Shown piece by piece: positions 16,564-26,334 of a stretch of 64,000 nucleotides of DNA (positions are counted from its first letter, which is position 1; each line of letters starts with the position of its first letter). The notes beneath the pieces are model-generated. The model made no database searches. It worked only from the letters and a program-made list of their open reading frames with translations, and was not told where the DNA came from. The DNA lies in the NCBI RefSeq assembly GCF_000250675.2, contig NC_018681.1, positions 1,798,001 through 1,862,000 on the forward strand, given 5' to 3'. The stretch comes from Nocardia brasiliensis ATCC 700358 (GTDB lineage: Bacteria > Actinomycetota > Actinomycetes > Mycobacteriales > Mycobacteriaceae). The position numbers and the translations under genes are program-made.

Positions 16564-17579
16564 CTCGCGATGCCGCGGCGGGGCGGTCGGCCACGGCGGT
16601 CGCGCACCCGAACATCGCGTTGATCAAGTACTGGGGCAAGCGCGACGAGGAGTTGATGCTCCCCGCGACCGACAGCCTGTCGATGACCTTGGACATCTAC
16701 CCCACGACCACGACGGTGCGGGTGCTGCCCACGGCGGACCGCGATGACGTGTACCTCGACGGGCAGCCGGCAGTTGGTGCGGCGGCGGCCCGGGTCGTGC
16801 GTTTCCTCGATGTCCTGCGCGCGGCCGTGGGTCGTCCGGATCGCGTCCGCGTCGATTCGCGCAACACCGTGCCGACGAGTGCCGGATTGGCTTCCTCGGC
16901 CGCCGGATTCGCCGCGCTGGCCCTGGCCGGCGCCGCGGTCTTCGGCCTCGGCCTGGACCCCACCGCGACGTCCCGGCTGGCCCGGCGTGGGTCCGGTTCC
17001 GCCAGCCGGTCGCTGTTCGGCGGCTTCGCGGTCTGGCATGCGGGGGAGGGCGGCGGCGCGGCCGGGGATCGGTCCTCGTACGCCGCGGCCGTCGACGGCG
17101 GCGCGCTCGACCCAGCGCTGGTCGTGGCCCTGGTCGACACGGGACCCAAGGTGATCTCGAGCCGCGAGGCGATGCGCCGGACGGTCGACACCTCGCCGCT
17201 GTATCCGGCGTGGGTCGCCGCGAGCAAACCGGACCTGGTCGAGATGCGCGAAGCCATAGCGGCGGGCGACCTGCCGGTGGTCGGCGAGATCGCGGAACGC
17301 AACGCGCTGGGCATGCATGCGGTCATGCAGAGCGCGCGGCCCGCGGTGCGGTATCTCACCGCCGCGTCGTGGACCGTCATCGATCGCGTCGAAACGTTGC
17401 GCCGCCGCGGCGTCTGCGCGCACGTCACGATCGACGCCGGGCCGAACGTCAAAGTGCTCTGCGCACGCACGGATGCCGCTCAGGTAGTGCGGTCACTCGC
17501 CGAACTCGAGTGCGTCAGAACCGTTGCCGTCGCCAAGCCCGGTCCGGGCGCGCGGCTGATCGCCGGAGGACAGCCGTGA
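16560..17579 (+). CDS. Diphosphomevalonate decarboxylase
   Basis: A 339-residue GHMP enzyme that converts mevalonate diphosphate to IPP with ATP. Seen: HPNIALIKYWGKRDEEL, SAGLASSAAGFAALAL, RRGSGSASRSLFGGF and TIDAGPNVKVL with the catalytic Asp. GTG 16560 overlaps the stop of the kinase gene (GTGA). The downstream gene overlaps by the same device, so the products are made in fixed proportion. Its IPP supplies the type 2 isomerase and the prenyl diphosphate synthase at 1.7 kb. Confidence 0.96.
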   Translation: MTRDAAAGRSATAVAHPNIALIKYWGKRDEELMLPATDSLSMTLDIYPTTTTVRVLPTADRDDVYLDGQPAVGAAAARVVRFLDVLRAAVGRPDRVRVDSRNTVPTSAGLASSAAGFAALALAGAAVFGLGLDPTATSRLARRGSGSASRSLFGGFAVWHAGEGGGAAGDRSSYAAAVDGGALDPALVVALVDTGPKVISSREAMRRTVDTSPLYPAWVAASKPDLVEMREAIAAGDLPVVGEIAERNALGMHAVMQSARPAVRYLTAASWTVIDRVETLRRRGVCAHVTIDAGPNVKVLCARTDAAQVVRSLAELECVRTVAVAKPGPGARLIAGGQP

Positions 17580-18667
17580 TCGTCCACCGTGCGCCCGGAA
17601 AGCTTTTCGTGGCAGGAGAATTCGCGGTCGTGGAGCCGGGACGGTCCGCGGTGCTGGTCGCTGTTGACCGGTACGTCGAGGTCGCGGTCGCGCCGGGTAC
17701 GGATCGGGCCGCGGAAGTCACTGTCCGCAGCGATCTCTCGGGGACGGCACGGTTGCGGCGGGTGGGCGGACGGTTGGTCGCCCTCGACAGTTCCGGCGCG
17801 GACCTCGTCCACGTGATCACGGCGATCGAGACGGTCGAGCAGTTCGCCGGCGAGCTCGGCCGCGGTCCGGTGGCCGTCGAGCTGACCATCGCCAGCACCA
17901 TGCACGAGCACGGCACCAAGTTCGGGCTCGGTTCCAGCGGGGCCGTGACCACGGCGGTGGTCGCGGCGTTGTCCGAGTTCCTCGGCATCGAACTCACTGC
18001 GGCGCAGCGATTCCGGCTCGCGTTGCTCGCATCCGTCCGGCTGGATCGGCGCGCGTCCGGCGCGGACCTCGCGGTGAGCACCTGGGGCGGCTGGCTGGCT
18101 TACCGGGCACCCGATCGAGAAGCGGTACACCTACTTTCGGCCCGGCACGGGCTCCGGCACGCGTTGCACGCCGACTGGCCCGGGCTGTCGATCCACCCGT
18201 TGCGCGCGCCGCCGGATATCGACCTCCTGGTCGGCTGGACGGGTACCCCGGCATCGACCGGCGATCAACTCGCCAAGCTGTACGGAGGAGAAGTCCGGAC
18301 CAGTACTGCGTACCGGACCTTCCTGCGGGAGAGCGGCACGTGCGCCGCGGCACTCGAATCCGCGGTGCGTGAAGGTGATTCGGCATGGCTACTGCGTGGC
18401 GTGCGCCGGTGTCACTCGATCCTGCGCGTTTTCGACAACGCGGCGCGGCTCGGCATCTTCACGGAGCGACTGACCGCGCTGTGCGCGACGGCCGAGGCGG
18501 CGGGTGGCGCCGCGAAACCGTCCGGCGCGGGCGGCGGCGACTGCGGTATCGCACTACTGCACGGCGACGCGCGCGCCGCCGCGGCGGCACTGAGCGAGCA
18601 ATGGCAGGCACACGGCATCCGGCCCTTGCCCGTGGCTATTTCCACTTCGGCAGGAGCAGCGCGATGA
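17576..18667 (+). CDS. Phosphomevalonate kinase
   Basis: A 363-residue GHMP kinase making mevalonate diphosphate. The N-terminus HRAPGKLFVAGEFAVVEPG, the ATP loop KFGLGSSGAVTTAV and the C-terminal PSGAGGGDCGIALL are characteristic. GTG 17576 overlaps the decarboxylase stop. It lies in the fixed bacterial order between decarboxylase and isomerase. Confidence 0.96.
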   Translation: MIVHRAPGKLFVAGEFAVVEPGRSAVLVAVDRYVEVAVAPGTDRAAEVTVRSDLSGTARLRRVGGRLVALDSSGADLVHVITAIETVEQFAGELGRGPVAVELTIASTMHEHGTKFGLGSSGAVTTAVVAALSEFLGIELTAAQRFRLALLASVRLDRRASGADLAVSTWGGWLAYRAPDREAVHLLSARHGLRHALHADWPGLSIHPLRAPPDIDLLVGWTGTPASTGDQLAKLYGGEVRTSTAYRTFLRESGTCAAALESAVREGDSAWLLRGVRRCHSILRVFDNAARLGIFTERLTALCATAEAAGGAAKPSGAGGGDCGIALLHGDARAAAAALSEQWQAHGIRPLPVAISTSAGAAR

Positions 18668-19743
18668 TCGGCAATCGCAAGGACGACCACGTCAGATTGG
18701 CTGCCGCACAGCAGCAGTCGCCTACCCGAACGAACGACTTCGACCATGTCCGATTCGTGCACCACGCGCTGGGCGCCGTCGATCGATCCGACGTCGTGCT
18801 CCGCACGGACGTCGCGGGCCAGACGTGGCAGGCGCCGCTATATGTCAACGCGATGACCGGGGGATCCGTCGCCACGGGCCGGATCAACCGGGATCTCGCC
18901 ATCGCCGCGCGGGAGACGGGCCTCGCGATGGCGACCGGGTCGCTCAGCGCCTATCTCAAAGATCCGGCAACCGCGGATACGTATCGAGTTGTGCGCCAGG
19001 AGAACCCGAAGGGCTTTCTGATGGCGAACGTCAACGCGACCGTGTCCGTCGACGAGGCGCGACGCGCGATCGACCTGCTCGAGGCGGACGCGTTGCAGAT
19101 CCATCTGAACACCGTGCAGGAAATCGTGATGCCCGAAGGGGACCGCGAGTTCGCGTACTGGGCCGCGCGGATCGAACAGGTCGTGTGCGGTGTCGACGTG
19201 CCGGTGATCGTGAAGGAGGTCGGTTGCGGACTCAGCCGGGAAACCGTTGCGCTGCTGCGTGATCTGGGCGTCTACGCCGCCGACGTGGCGGGTCGTGGCG
19301 GCACCGATTTCGCGTCGATCGAGAACAGCAGGCGCATCGCGGGCGAGTACGCGTTCTTCGCCGGCTGGGGGCAGTCCGCACCGGCTTGCCTGCTCGACGC
19401 CGCGGCGGCGGGGATGCCGTTGCTCGCCTCCGGGGGCGTCCGTCATCCCCTCGACGTCGCGCGCGGCCTGGCGTTGGGCGCGGTGGCGGTCGGCGTTTCC
19501 GGACGGTTCCTCGGCGTGCTTGTCGAGCACGGGGTCGACGGGCTGGTCGAGGAAGTCCGTTTGTGGCTCGAGCAATTGACCGCGTTGATGACCGTGCTGG
19601 GCGCAGGCACCCCCGCCCAACTGACGCAATGCGCCCTGCTGATTTCCGGCGAGTTGCGCGAATTCTGCGCAGTCCGAGGCCTTCCGGTCGGCCACCTGGC
19701 GAACCGGTACCCGTCCGCGGCCCGGCATCGGAGGCGGGCATGA
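18664..19743 (+). CDS. fni: Type 2 isopentenyl-diphosphate isomerase
   Basis: A 359-residue FMN- and NADPH-dependent TIM-barrel enzyme interconverting IPP and DMAPP. Seen: RKDDHVRLAA at the start, APLYVNAMTGGS, MATGSLSAYLKDP, HLNTVQEIVMPEGDREF with the catalytic Gln and Glu, KEVGCGLSRE, and ASGGVRHPLDVARGLALGA for FMN phosphate binding. ATG 18664 overlaps the phosphomevalonate kinase stop. The product DMAPP primes the polyprenyl synthase. Confidence 0.96.
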   Translation: MIGNRKDDHVRLAAAQQQSPTRTNDFDHVRFVHHALGAVDRSDVVLRTDVAGQTWQAPLYVNAMTGGSVATGRINRDLAIAARETGLAMATGSLSAYLKDPATADTYRVVRQENPKGFLMANVNATVSVDEARRAIDLLEADALQIHLNTVQEIVMPEGDREFAYWAARIEQVVCGVDVPVIVKEVGCGLSRETVALLRDLGVYAADVAGRGGTDFASIENSRRIAGEYAFFAGWGQSAPACLLDAAAAGMPLLASGGVRHPLDVARGLALGAVAVGVSGRFLGVLVEHGVDGLVEEVRLWLEQLTALMTVLGAGTPAQLTQCALLISGELREFCAVRGLPVGHLANRYPSAARHRRRA

Positions 19744-19787
19744 CGGGTGACGATCAGCGGCATGGCCGCATGAAGAGAGGAGCAGGG

Positions 19788-20846
19788 ATGCACGATACGG
19801 CGGATTCGGCGGCCAGGGTGCCGATGAAATGGGTGGGACCGCTGCGTATCTCGGGGAATATCACCGAGACCGAGACCGAGGTCCCGCTGGCCACTTATGA
19901 ATCACCGCTGTGGCCGTCGGTCGCCCGGGGCGCCCGGGTGTCGATGGCGTCCGACCGGGGCATCGTCGCCACGTTGACCGACGAACGCATGACCCGGTCG
20001 ATCTTGCTGCGAGCCGACGACGCGGCGACCGCGTACGCCGCCGCCCAGCAACTGCACAAGGAACTGGGCCTGCTCCAAGAGATCGTCGAGGCGGGCAGCC
20101 GATACGCCAGGTTGCTCGGCTTCCGGCACGAGATCGTCGCCGATCTGCTGTACCTGCGCCTGGAATTCAGCACCGGCGACGCGGCGGGCCACAACATGGC
20201 GACGCTGGCCGCCGACCAGCTGATGGGCGCCATCCTGGCCCGGATACCCGGCCTCGCCTACGAATCCATCTCCGGCAACTACTGCACCGACAAGAAGGTC
20301 TCGGCAGTCAACGGCATTCTCGGGCGCGGGAAGAACGTTGTCACCGAGCTGTTGGTGCCGCGTGCTGTCGTGACGAGCGCGCTGCACACGAGCGCTGCGG
20401 CGATCGCCGGACTCAACCTGCGCAAGAACATGATCGGCAGCATCCTCGCGGGCGGAATACGTTCGGCGAACGCACATTACGCCAACATGCTGCTCGGCTT
20501 CTATCTCGCCACGGGGCAGGACGCGGCCAATATCGTCGAGGGTTCCCAGGGCGTGACGGTGGCCGAAGACCGGGACGGCGATCTCTATTTCTCGTGCAAC
20601 CTGCCGAACCTCGTCGTCGGCACGGTCGGCAACGGCAAGCGCCTCGATTTCGCCGAGGCGAACCTGCGCCGGCTCGGCTGCCGCGACGACCGCGAAACCG
20701 GAGCCAACGCCAGACGTTTGGCCGTGATCGCGGCCGCCACGGTGCTCTGCGGGGAGCTCTCGCTGCTCGCTGCCCAGACCAATCCGGGCGAACTCATGTA
20801 CGCGCACGTGCAATGGGAGCGCGGCGCCGACATCTCTAGGAAGTGA
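19788..20846 (+). CDS. HMG-CoA reductase
   Basis: A 352-residue class I-like reductase producing mevalonate from HMG-CoA with NADPH. VPMKWVGPLRISGNITETETEVPLATYESPLWPS, cut here to its sense as the substrate and dimer region near residues 11-45, is almost as in the Streptomyces CL190 enzyme. FTTGDASGHN-type NADPH loop appears as FSTGDAAGHNMAT, with GNYCTDKK, and the catalytic lysine and Asp in EGSQGV..AEDRDGDLYFS region. The start ATG 19788 has AGGAG five bases upstream; an earlier ATG at 19740 overlapping the isomerase stop is possible but lacks a site. Confidence 0.95.
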   Translation: MHDTADSAARVPMKWVGPLRISGNITETETEVPLATYESPLWPSVARGARVSMASDRGIVATLTDERMTRSILLRADDAATAYAAAQQLHKELGLLQEIVEAGSRYARLLGFRHEIVADLLYLRLEFSTGDAAGHNMATLAADQLMGAILARIPGLAYESISGNYCTDKKVSAVNGILGRGKNVVTELLVPRAVVTSALHTSAAAIAGLNLRKNMIGSILAGGIRSANAHYANMLLGFYLATGQDAANIVEGSQGVTVAEDRDGDLYFSCNLPNLVVGTVGNGKRLDFAEANLRRLGCRDDRETGANARRLAVIAAATVLCGELSLLAAQTNPGELMYAHVQWERGADISRK

Positions 20847-20853
20847 TCCTGAA

Positions 20854-22044
20854 ATGACAGAAATACCGGTAGGAATCCACGATCTGGCCTTCGCCACTTC
20901 GCATTACGTGCTGAGCCACGCGCGCCTGGCGGAGCACACCGGGGCGGATATCGGCAAGTACCACCACGGCATCGGGCAGGAGGCGATGAGCGTCCCGGCC
21001 CGCGACGAAGACATCGTCACCATGGCGGCGACAGCCGCGCGGGCCATCGTGCACCGGCATCCGGACGCCGATATCCGCACGGTGGTGCTGGCCACCGAGA
21101 CGTCGATCGACCAGTCGAAATCCGCAGGCATCTATGTAAGTTCGTTGCTAGGGCTGCCCTCGTCGATTCGCGTGGTCGAGCTGAAGCAGGCGTGTTACGC
21201 GGGGACGGCGGGCCTGCAGTTCGCATGCTCGCTGGTCGCCGCCGCACCCGAACAGAGCGTGCTCGTGATCGCCAGCGATATCGCGAAATACGAGCTGGAC
21301 AGCCCCGGCGAGGCGACTCAGGGTGCGGGTGCGGCGGCCATGCTGGTCAGTGCCCATCCCGCGATCCTGCGGGTGGAACGGCCCGCCGGGCTGTACACCG
21401 CCGACATCATGGATTTCTGGCGGCCCAATTACCGGGACGCCGCGCTCGTCGACGGTCAGGCGTCGGTCGTCGCCTACCTGCAGGCGGTCGAGAGCGCCTG
21501 GAAGGACTACCGCGAGCAGGGCGGTCGGCCGCTGCGGGACTTCGTGGCGTTCTGCTACCACCAGCCGTTCACCAAGATGGCCTACAAGGCCCACCGGCAC
21601 CTGCTGACCTGCTCGGACATGGATGCCACCCAGGACGAGATGCACGCGATGATCGCACCGACCACGGTGTACAACCGGGCGATCGGCAACAGCTACACCG
21701 CGTCGCTGTACATCGGGCTGGCCTCGTTGCTCGATCACGGGGGCGATCTCACCGGGCAGTCCATCGCGTTGCTGAGCTACGGCTCCGGCTGTGTCGCCGA
21801 ATTCTTCGGTGGCACGGTGGTTCCCGGGTATCGCGGGCACCTGCGGACCGCGGCGAACGCGGCTGTCCTGGCTCGCCGGGAGGCCATCGACTACCGCAGA
21901 TATCGCGCGCTGCGGGTGCACGAACTGCCGACCGACGGCGGCGACCACGAGCTGCCGCGCCAGACCGGTGCGCCGTTCCGCCTCGCCGGTATCACTGAGC
22001 ATCGCCGCATCTATCAACCGCAGCCGGCGGCGGTGGCGGGCTGA
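20854..22044 (+). CDS. HMG-CoA synthase
   Basis: A 396-residue thiolase-fold enzyme condensing acetyl-CoA with acetoacetyl-CoA. The catalytic Glu is in LATETSIDQSKS, the nucleophile Cys in ELKQACYAGTAG, and the His in CYHQPFTKMAYKAH. It closes the mevalonate series, seven bases after the reductase. No acetoacetyl-CoA-forming gene (thiolase or NphT7) follows it, unlike the Streptomyces CL190 cluster, so acetoacetyl-CoA must come from elsewhere in the genome. Confidence 0.96.
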   Translation: MTEIPVGIHDLAFATSHYVLSHARLAEHTGADIGKYHHGIGQEAMSVPARDEDIVTMAATAARAIVHRHPDADIRTVVLATETSIDQSKSAGIYVSSLLGLPSSIRVVELKQACYAGTAGLQFACSLVAAAPEQSVLVIASDIAKYELDSPGEATQGAGAAAMLVSAHPAILRVERPAGLYTADIMDFWRPNYRDAALVDGQASVVAYLQAVESAWKDYREQGGRPLRDFVAFCYHQPFTKMAYKAHRHLLTCSDMDATQDEMHAMIAPTTVYNRAIGNSYTASLYIGLASLLDHGGDLTGQSIALLSYGSGCVAEFFGGTVVPGYRGHLRTAANAAVLARREAIDYRRYRALRVHELPTDGGDHELPRQTGAPFRLAGITEHRRIYQPQPAAVAG

Positions 22045-22159
22045 CCGGCCGAGCCTGTCGCGTTGGTCGGCCGAGTTCGTGCTGGTGGAGCCGCCTCGTC
22101 TGACCAGAGGGGAGGGTCGTATGGCATGTGTCGATCATCGATACAGTTCGATTCGACCT

Positions 22160-22172
22160 GGACAAACTGTCT
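22160..22172. promoter_or_regulatory. Operator upstream of the MMPL exporter
   Basis: GGACAAACTGTCT contains GACA-AAC-TGTC, the same 4-3-4 inverted repeat found at the KAS III/ferredoxin and tetR promoters. It lies in the 224-base gap after the HMG-CoA synthase gene, about 100 bases before the exporter start, and suggests that the exporter and the genes after it form a separately regulated unit. Confidence 0.55.
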
Positions 22173-22268
22173 CATCGGTCTTATCGTGAATTCCCAAGGG
22201 GGACGCGACGGCAGGGGAGCCGCGCCCCCCGTACAGGAGCGATGACCGCCGAGCGAACCGGAGTGCTC

Positions 22269-24530
22269 ATGAGTATCGGGTCCACCCAGCGTCCTACCGT
22301 CGATGAGCCGCGGCCGCGCGGCCGCTGGCCCAAGCCGGTCGTCGCGGTGATCGCGCTAGCCGTGCTGGCCTTCCTGGTGGGCGGGTTCGGTGGTTCATAT
22401 CAATCGAAGCTGTCCGAGGTGATCCGCAACGACAACAAGGCCTTTCTGCCGAGTTCTGCCGAATCCACCGCGGCCAACAACGAAGTCACGAAGTTCTCTG
22501 CGGCTCAGACGATTCCGGCCGTGATCGTGTTCCATCGCGACGGTGCGCTCACCGCCGGCGACAAAGACCGGATCGGCCGCGCCGCTGTCGCGATGGCACA
22601 GGTCTCGGGCGTGGACAAGGACGGGGTGCGCGGACCGCGGTACGCGGCGGACGGTACGGCCGCCGCCGTGTTCGCGCCGCTGATCTCGGCGGCGCCCGAC
22701 GGCTCGACCAGAACCGGTGATCAGCTCTCGGCCGCCGTGCAAGACCTGCTCGAGGTGGCCCGGCAAACGGCGGGTGGCGACGGACTCGAGGTGTCACCCG
22801 CCGGGCCGGGCGGCTTGCTGGTGTCGCTCATCGAGTCGTTCAAGGGGCTCGACAGCACACTGCTGCTGGCCGCGCTCGCCGTGGTGGTCGTCATCCTGCT
22901 CTTGGTCTATCGGTCACCCGTATTGTGGGTGTTCCCTTTGCTTTCGTCGCTGATCTCGCTCGGGCTGGCCTCGCTGGCGATCTACTATCTCGCCAAGCAC
23001 GACGTGCTGACCTTGAACGGGCAGGCGCAAGGCATCCTGTTCGTTTTGGTGATCGGCGCGGGCACCGACTATGCCCTCCTGCTCACCGCGCGATATCGGG
23101 AGGAGTTGCACGCCAGGGACAATCGGTTCGAAGCGATGATCGCGGCGTGGCGCAAATCCGTGGCCGCCATCATCGCCTCGGCGGCGACCGTCGTGATCGG
23201 TGTGCTCTGTTTGATGTTCGCCGAATTGGACTCGACCGGCAGCATGGGCCCGGTCGCCGCGATCGGTGTCGGGTGCACCGTGCTCGTCATGCTGACGGTC
23301 TTTCCCTGTCTGCTGGCGCTTGCCGGACGCTGGGTGTTCTGGCCGCGGCTGGCCCGGGTGGACCACCTCAGTGACCTGTCGGCGCACGGGATCTGGGGCC
23401 GGATCGCCGGCTGGATCGCCGCTCGGCACCGCGTGGTGTGGATCGGCACGACCGTGCTGCTGATCATCGGGGCCTGCGGGATCGGCATGCTCGACGCACG
23501 CGGTATCCCGATGCAGGAGGCGTTCACCAACGAGCCGGAAGCCGTTGCGGGACAGGAGATCTACAACGCGAAGTTCGACAAGGGCGCGGGTGCACCGGCA
23601 TTCGTCGTCCTGAACAGCGACGCGGTCGATCAGGTGATCGCGGCCGGCGCGCAGGTGCCCGGCATCTCCGATCGGCCGGGGTCGATCTGCGTCCGCGTGG
23701 ATCCGGCGAAACTGGCGGCGATTCCCGAGAGCCAGCGTGGGACCGGTGCCGGGTGTCCGCCACCGGCACTACAGGCGCAACCGGTGAACGGCCGTACCGT
23801 GCTCGACGCGACGCTGGCCGACCCGTACGACTCCACCGCGGCACTGGACGCGGTCGACCGGCTGCGGGAAACGTTGCACGCCATACCCGGTGCCGACGCG
23901 CTGGTCGGCGGGCAGTCGGCCGAGGCGCTCGATGTGCGGGAAGCGGCGGTCCGGGACCGCACCGTCATCATCCCGATCGTGCTGGTCGTGATCTTCCTGG
24001 TGCTGGCCTTGTTACTGCGCGCGTTGGTCGTGCCGATCCTGCTGATCGGTTCGGTGGTGCTGTCCTTCGCGACCGCACTCGGCGTCAGCGGCTTCGTTTT
24101 CGACAAGATATTCGGCTTCCCCGGACAGGATCCCTCGTTCCCGCTGTTCGTTTTCGTCTTCCTCATCGCATTGGGGATCGACTACAACATCTTCTTGATG
24201 ACCCGGGTCCGCGAAGAATCCCAGACCTTCGGCACGCGGGCCGGAATCATACGGGGGCTCACGGTGACCGGTGGCGTGATCACCTCCGCGGGCGTCGTAC
24301 TGGCCGCGACATTCGCGGTACTCGGCGTGGTCCCGCTGGTGAATACGGCCGAGATCGGTTTCGCGGTGGCATTCGGCGTGCTGCTGGATACCGTGATCGT
24401 GCGCAGCCTGCTGGTGCCGGCGCTCTCCTACGATATCGGCAGGCGTATCTGGCTGCCCTCCGGCCTTGCCGCCGTGCGGGATTCGGGCACGGACCACGTT
24501 GACGCGGCGCGAACGCCCGTGAAATCCTGA
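22269..24530 (+). CDS. MMPL family RND-type exporter
   Basis: A 753-residue membrane transporter of the MmpL/ActII-3 family. Seen: an N-terminal membrane helix (VVAVIALAVLAFLVGGF), a periplasmic loop, a five-helix block with AGTDYALLLTARYREEL, and a duplicated second half ending in IALGIDYNIFLMTRVREE. The internal duplication and GTDY/GIDY motifs are family hallmarks for proton-driven export. ATG 22269 with GGAG five bases upstream is preferred to ATG 22242, whose site is too close. It would export the cluster product or an intermediate and follows the mevalonate genes; an operator lies upstream. Confidence 0.93.
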   Translation: MSIGSTQRPTVDEPRPRGRWPKPVVAVIALAVLAFLVGGFGGSYQSKLSEVIRNDNKAFLPSSAESTAANNEVTKFSAAQTIPAVIVFHRDGALTAGDKDRIGRAAVAMAQVSGVDKDGVRGPRYAADGTAAAVFAPLISAAPDGSTRTGDQLSAAVQDLLEVARQTAGGDGLEVSPAGPGGLLVSLIESFKGLDSTLLLAALAVVVVILLLVYRSPVLWVFPLLSSLISLGLASLAIYYLAKHDVLTLNGQAQGILFVLVIGAGTDYALLLTARYREELHARDNRFEAMIAAWRKSVAAIIASAATVVIGVLCLMFAELDSTGSMGPVAAIGVGCTVLVMLTVFPCLLALAGRWVFWPRLARVDHLSDLSAHGIWGRIAGWIAARHRVVWIGTTVLLIIGACGIGMLDARGIPMQEAFTNEPEAVAGQEIYNAKFDKGAGAPAFVVLNSDAVDQVIAAGAQVPGISDRPGSICVRVDPAKLAAIPESQRGTGAGCPPPALQAQPVNGRTVLDATLADPYDSTAALDAVDRLRETLHAIPGADALVGGQSAEALDVREAAVRDRTVIIPIVLVVIFLVLALLLRALVVPILLIGSVVLSFATALGVSGFVFDKIFGFPGQDPSFPLFVFVFLIALGIDYNIFLMTRVREESQTFGTRAGIIRGLTVTGGVITSAGVVLAATFAVLGVVPLVNTAEIGFAVAFGVLLDTVIVRSLLVPALSYDIGRRIWLPSGLAAVRDSGTDHVDAARTPVKS

Positions 24531-24654
24531 CTGCGGTCGGGAGCGCCGCGTATCCGAATTCCTTCGGATGACTATCTGAAGCCTTCTTTCGATAACTCCA
24601 GCAGATATCGAGTGGGTGCGCGATGAGCCACACTCACTCTGTTCTGGAGAAACG

Positions 24655-25611
24655 ATGAACGCAGCACCGTCGGTCAGCTCGCCCCTCGTCACGACCGGGC
24701 AGAAATTCCGGTACGCACTACGCATCAGGCGACTGGAATTTCTGCCCGTCCACCTGTCGGTCATACTCACCGCGGCTTTTCTCGGGGCTACCTCGGCCGA
24801 TCAACTCCTCTCCGGCAAGACACTGGCCGTTGTCGTCGCCTTCCTCCTGGGTCTGCACGCCGGGAACATGGCGAACTGCGTCGCGGACCGGGAGCTGGAT
24901 CTGATCTACAAGGGGAGGCTGGCCGAGGCGGTCGACGGTCTGGGCAAGCGCAACATCGTGATTCAGATCGTCACCCACATCGTCCTCGTGCTGGTACTCG
25001 GAGCGTATGTGACGGTTTCGAGTGGGCACTGGGAGATCGCGGTGCTGGGCCTCGTCTGGATCGTCGTCGGATTCGAGTATTCGTTGCCGCCGTTGCGGCT
25101 CAAGGGTGCGGGCGTGTTCCAGTCCGTAACGCTCGCGTCGACCATCGCGCTGCTGCCCGGCATCATGATGATCCGGGCCATCGGCACCGTCCCGGAATGG
25201 GCGGCGTTCGTCGCTTTTCTCGGGTACACGGCCGCGATGACCATGGTCAATTTGATCAACCAGACCGAAGACATCCCGGAGGACGCGAAATTCGGCATCA
25301 TGACCAGCGCCCGCGCGCTGGGACTCACCGGAACAGTGACGACCGCACTGGTTTTGGTGGCGATCGGCGCGACGACATTCCTCGCGGCCGCGGTATCGCT
25401 CGGCGCCTACTGGTGGGCTGTCGGGTTGTACACGGTCGCTGCCCTCTTCACGCTGCGATTCATCTCCGGAATACTTCGTGGTGTCCGCGGTAAATCGCTG
25501 GACGATGCGATTCTGATCGCACGGAAGAACACCCGTCGGCTGCCGTTGTACGGCGCGGTAATGGGTTGGGGGAGCGTTGTTCTCGCGGTGGCGGTATTCG
25601 CCGCGCGCTGA
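24655..25611 (+). CDS. UbiA family prenyltransferase
   Basis: A 318-residue integral membrane protein with about eight or nine helices. The first aspartate motif is N-x3-D-x3-D at Asn74, Asp78 and Asp82 (NCVADRELD); the second is D-x3-D at Asp206 and Asp210 (TEDIPED). YSLPPLRLKG after the fourth helix is typical. Such enzymes attach a polyprenyl chain to an aromatic ring, and some act as terpene cyclases. In this cluster the natural partners are the prenyl diphosphate from the 1.7-kb gene and 2,3-dihydroxybenzoate or a derivative. The start has GGAG upstream. Family is certain, substrate is inferred. Confidence 0.93.
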   Translation: MNAAPSVSSPLVTTGQKFRYALRIRRLEFLPVHLSVILTAAFLGATSADQLLSGKTLAVVVAFLLGLHAGNMANCVADRELDLIYKGRLAEAVDGLGKRNIVIQIVTHIVLVLVLGAYVTVSSGHWEIAVLGLVWIVVGFEYSLPPLRLKGAGVFQSVTLASTIALLPGIMMIRAIGTVPEWAAFVAFLGYTAAMTMVNLINQTEDIPEDAKFGIMTSARALGLTGTVTTALVLVAIGATTFLAAAVSLGAYWWAVGLYTVAALFTLRFISGILRGVRGKSLDDAILIARKNTRRLPLYGAVMGWGSVVLAVAVFAAR

Positions 25612-25647
25612 CGCCGCCGGGTGCAGCCGGAAAGGATTCCAGAGATC

Positions 25648-26334
25648 ATGCCTTTGCCCGAGTCGATATCCTATGCGCTGCCGGAGGCACTGCCGCCGAA
25701 TATCGTGGATTGGACGGTGAATCCGCGCCGCGCGGTAGTGCTGATCCACGATATGCAGCGCTATTTCATCCGGCCGTTCGACGGTTCCGCCGAACCGATC
25801 TCCGCCGTCGTACGGAACATCGCGCGCATCAAGCGTGCCGCCGTGCGGTCGGGCTGTCCGGTGATCTACACGGCCCAGCCCGGCGATCAGGAGCCGGCGA
25901 CCCGCGCGTTGCTCGCGGACTTCTGGGGGCCGGGCCTGTCCGGTGCCGCGGAGGACACGTCGGTGATCACCGAATTGGCGCCGGACCGGCGCGACGTCAC
26001 GCTGACGAAGTGGCGCTATAGCGCTTTCTCGCGCACCGATCTGCTCCGGCGGCTGAGCGCGGACGGCCGGGACCAATTGATCATCACCGGCGTCTACGCG
26101 CATATCGGCTGTCTGGCAACGGCTTTGGACGCTTTCATGCACGACGTCCAGGCTTTCCTGGTCACGGACGCGGTGGCCGATTTCTCGCGGGCGCATCACG
26201 AGCAGGCCCTCGACTACGTCGCCTCCCGCTGCGGCGCGGTGGTCCGCACCGACGACACCGTCGAGCATCTCCGCTTGGCCGGTGCGGAGCCTGCGCCGTC
26301 GATCGACCTGTTGGAGCAGCAATGGGTGGGGTAG
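25648..26334 (+). CDS. Isochorismatase without carrier domain
   Basis: A 228-residue enzyme that cleaves isochorismate to 2,3-dihydro-2,3-dihydroxybenzoate and pyruvate. Seen: VVLIHDMQRYFIRPF with the catalytic Asp, LTKWRYSAF with the Lys, and YAHIGCLATALDAFM. The sequence follows EntB and DhbB through VADFSRAHHEQAL but ends without the aryl carrier domain; that function is separate at 11.2 kb. It overlaps the isochorismate synthase gene by 13 bases. ATG 25648 is favoured over a GTG at 25621 by the match to the family N-terminus. Confidence 0.94.
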   Translation: MPLPESISYALPEALPPNIVDWTVNPRRAVVLIHDMQRYFIRPFDGSAEPISAVVRNIARIKRAAVRSGCPVIYTAQPGDQEPATRALLADFWGPGLSGAAEDTSVITELAPDRRDVTLTKWRYSAFSRTDLLRRLSADGRDQLIITGVYAHIGCLATALDAFMHDVQAFLVTDAVADFSRAHHEQALDYVASRCGAVVRTDDTVEHLRLAGAEPAPSIDLLEQQWVG

